15,429 nt of DNA, taken from contig JAGQUI010000020.1 of the NCBI GenBank assembly GCA_020438595.1, positions 1 through 15,429 on the forward strand. The letters are read 5' to 3'. Positions 14,745-15,429 of this stretch are shown one piece after another (the first letter of the stretch is position 1; every line of letters starts with the position of its first letter). The notes beneath the pieces are model-generated. The model did no database searches, was not told the DNA's origin, and was given only the letters and a program-made list of their open reading frames with translations. The position numbers and the translations under genes were made by a program. Source of the stretch: Propionibacteriaceae bacterium. Lineage in GTDB: Bacteria; Actinomycetota; Actinomycetes; Propionibacteriales; Propionibacteriaceae.

Positions 14745-15429
14745 TTGTAACTCCGTTGCTTCAGCTCGATGGCCTCGTAGACCAGTTGTTCCTTGTGCAG
14801 GACGGGCTTCTCGCCGGTACCGGTGAACTCCCAGGCCCCGACGTAGAGGAACTCGTCGTCGTGGCGCAGCGCCTCGCCGTCCTCGGTCTGGCTCTCGGCC
14901 CGGAAGTGGCCGCCGCACGACTCGCGACGGTGCAGCGCGTCCACGCACATCAGCCGGCCCAGTTCGAAGAAGTCGGCCACCCGGCCGGCCCGCTCCAGGG
15001 TCTGGTTGAAGTCCTCGTTCACGCCGGTCACCTTGACGTTGGCCCAGAAGTCCTTCTGCAGCTCGTCGATCTTGCCGATCGCCGTCTTCAGGCCCTCCTC
15101 GGTGCGCTCCATGCCGCAGTACTCCCACATGATGTGGCCGAGTTCCTTGTGGAAGGAGTCGACCGTGCGGGTGCCCTGCACCGCGAGCAGCTTCTCGACC
15201 CGCCCCTTCACCTCGTCGACGGCCTCGGCCACGGCGGGGTGCGTCGCGTCGAGCTTCTCGTACGGCGCGGCGGCCAGGTAGTCGTTGATCGTGTTGGGCA
15301 GGACGAAGTAGCCGTCGGCCAGGCCCTGCATCAGGGCCGAGGCACCCAGGCGGTTCGCTCCGTGGTCGGAGAAGTTCGCCTCACCGGTCACGTACAGGCC
15401 GGGGATGTTGCTGGACAGGTCGTAGTCGA
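14741..15429 (-). CDS. sdhA: Succinate dehydrogenase/fumarate reductase flavoprotein subunit (partial, C-terminal 229 residues)
   Basis: The frame runs off the window edge, so only the C-terminal part is present. It begins in the last FAD-binding segment ([19 protein letters not shown], then [18 protein letters not shown]). It continues through the helical domain that carries [11 protein letters not shown], which holds conserved active-site/substrate-binding residues, and ends in a domain with [11 protein letters not shown] and ..[10 protein letters not shown]. The [22 protein letters not shown] form is typical of the non-classical SdhA/FrdA found in actinobacteria such as propionibacteria and mycobacteria. 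The enzyme oxidises succinate or reduces fumarate at the inner face of the membrane; the preferred direction cannot be told from this fragment. The stop overlaps the sdhB start. Confidence 0.94.
   Translation of the reverse strand, partial: DYDLSSNIPGLYVTGEANFSDHGANRLGASALMQGLADGYFVLPNTINDYLAAAPYEKLDATHPAVAEAVDEVKGRVEKLLAVQGTRTVDSFHKELGHIMWEYCGMERTEEGLKTAIGKIDELQKDFWANVKVTGVNEDFNQTLERAGRVADFFELGRLMCVDALHRRESCGGHFRAESQTEDGEALRHDDEFLYVGAWEFTGTGEKPVLHKEQLVYEAIELKQRSYK

Noticed and set aside
1..15429. tRNA or rRNA genes, CRISPR repeats, insertion sequences or phage genes
   Set aside because: None were recognised by reading. No regularly spaced repeats, transposase motifs or terminal inverted repeats were seen.

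Overview
This is a high-GC actinobacterial chromosome segment. The evidence is the very GC-rich third codon positions and the minus-strand order rplS-lepB-rnhB-DUF2469-yraN-comM-dprA, a well-known actinobacterial arrangement. A flavoprotein/iron-sulfur succinate dehydrogenase or fumarate reductase pair of the non-classical actinobacterial type sits next to it. Propionibacteriales or a related family is a reasonable guess from the protein character, but the sequence alone does not settle it. No mobile element, CRISPR array, tRNA or rRNA was seen.

Left third (1-5284, plus strand): the 3' part of a phosphotransferase-fold gene whose catalytic residues have all been replaced (a probable pseudokinase); a TMEM175-like six-helix membrane protein; and a large secreted alpha-amylase (1148 aa). 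The amylase carries three X25-type starch-associated modules and ends in the N-terminal accessory domain of a pullulanase, without the pullulanase catalytic domain that normally follows. Strong hairpins close this block.

Middle (5285-7704): a DUF4349 lipoprotein on the minus strand and, divergent from it, a FAD/NAD(P) disulfide oxidoreductase. The oxidoreductase resembles dihydrolipoamide dehydrogenase, but a Tyr replaces the catalytic His. Its 3' end overlaps the 3' end of dprA by 16 bases.

Right half (7689-13029, minus strand): dprA, comM (yifB), yraN, DUF2469, rnhB, lepB and rplS. Most are joined by 1-4 base stop/start overlaps, so they are probably translationally coupled. A 172-base gap before yraN holds a possible internal promoter. 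The rplS 5' leader contains a perfect 9-bp inverted repeat just upstream of the ribosome binding site. Upstream of rplS is a two-helix membrane protein gene broken by a one-base frameshift in a short homopolymer run. Then, separated by a strong terminator, come sdhB and the 3' part of sdhA/frdA, which runs off the window.

Most of the window is ordinary housekeeping DNA. The points most worth a second look are the pseudokinase, the amylopullulanase that has lost its debranching domain, the frameshifted membrane protein, and the possible rplS leader structure.
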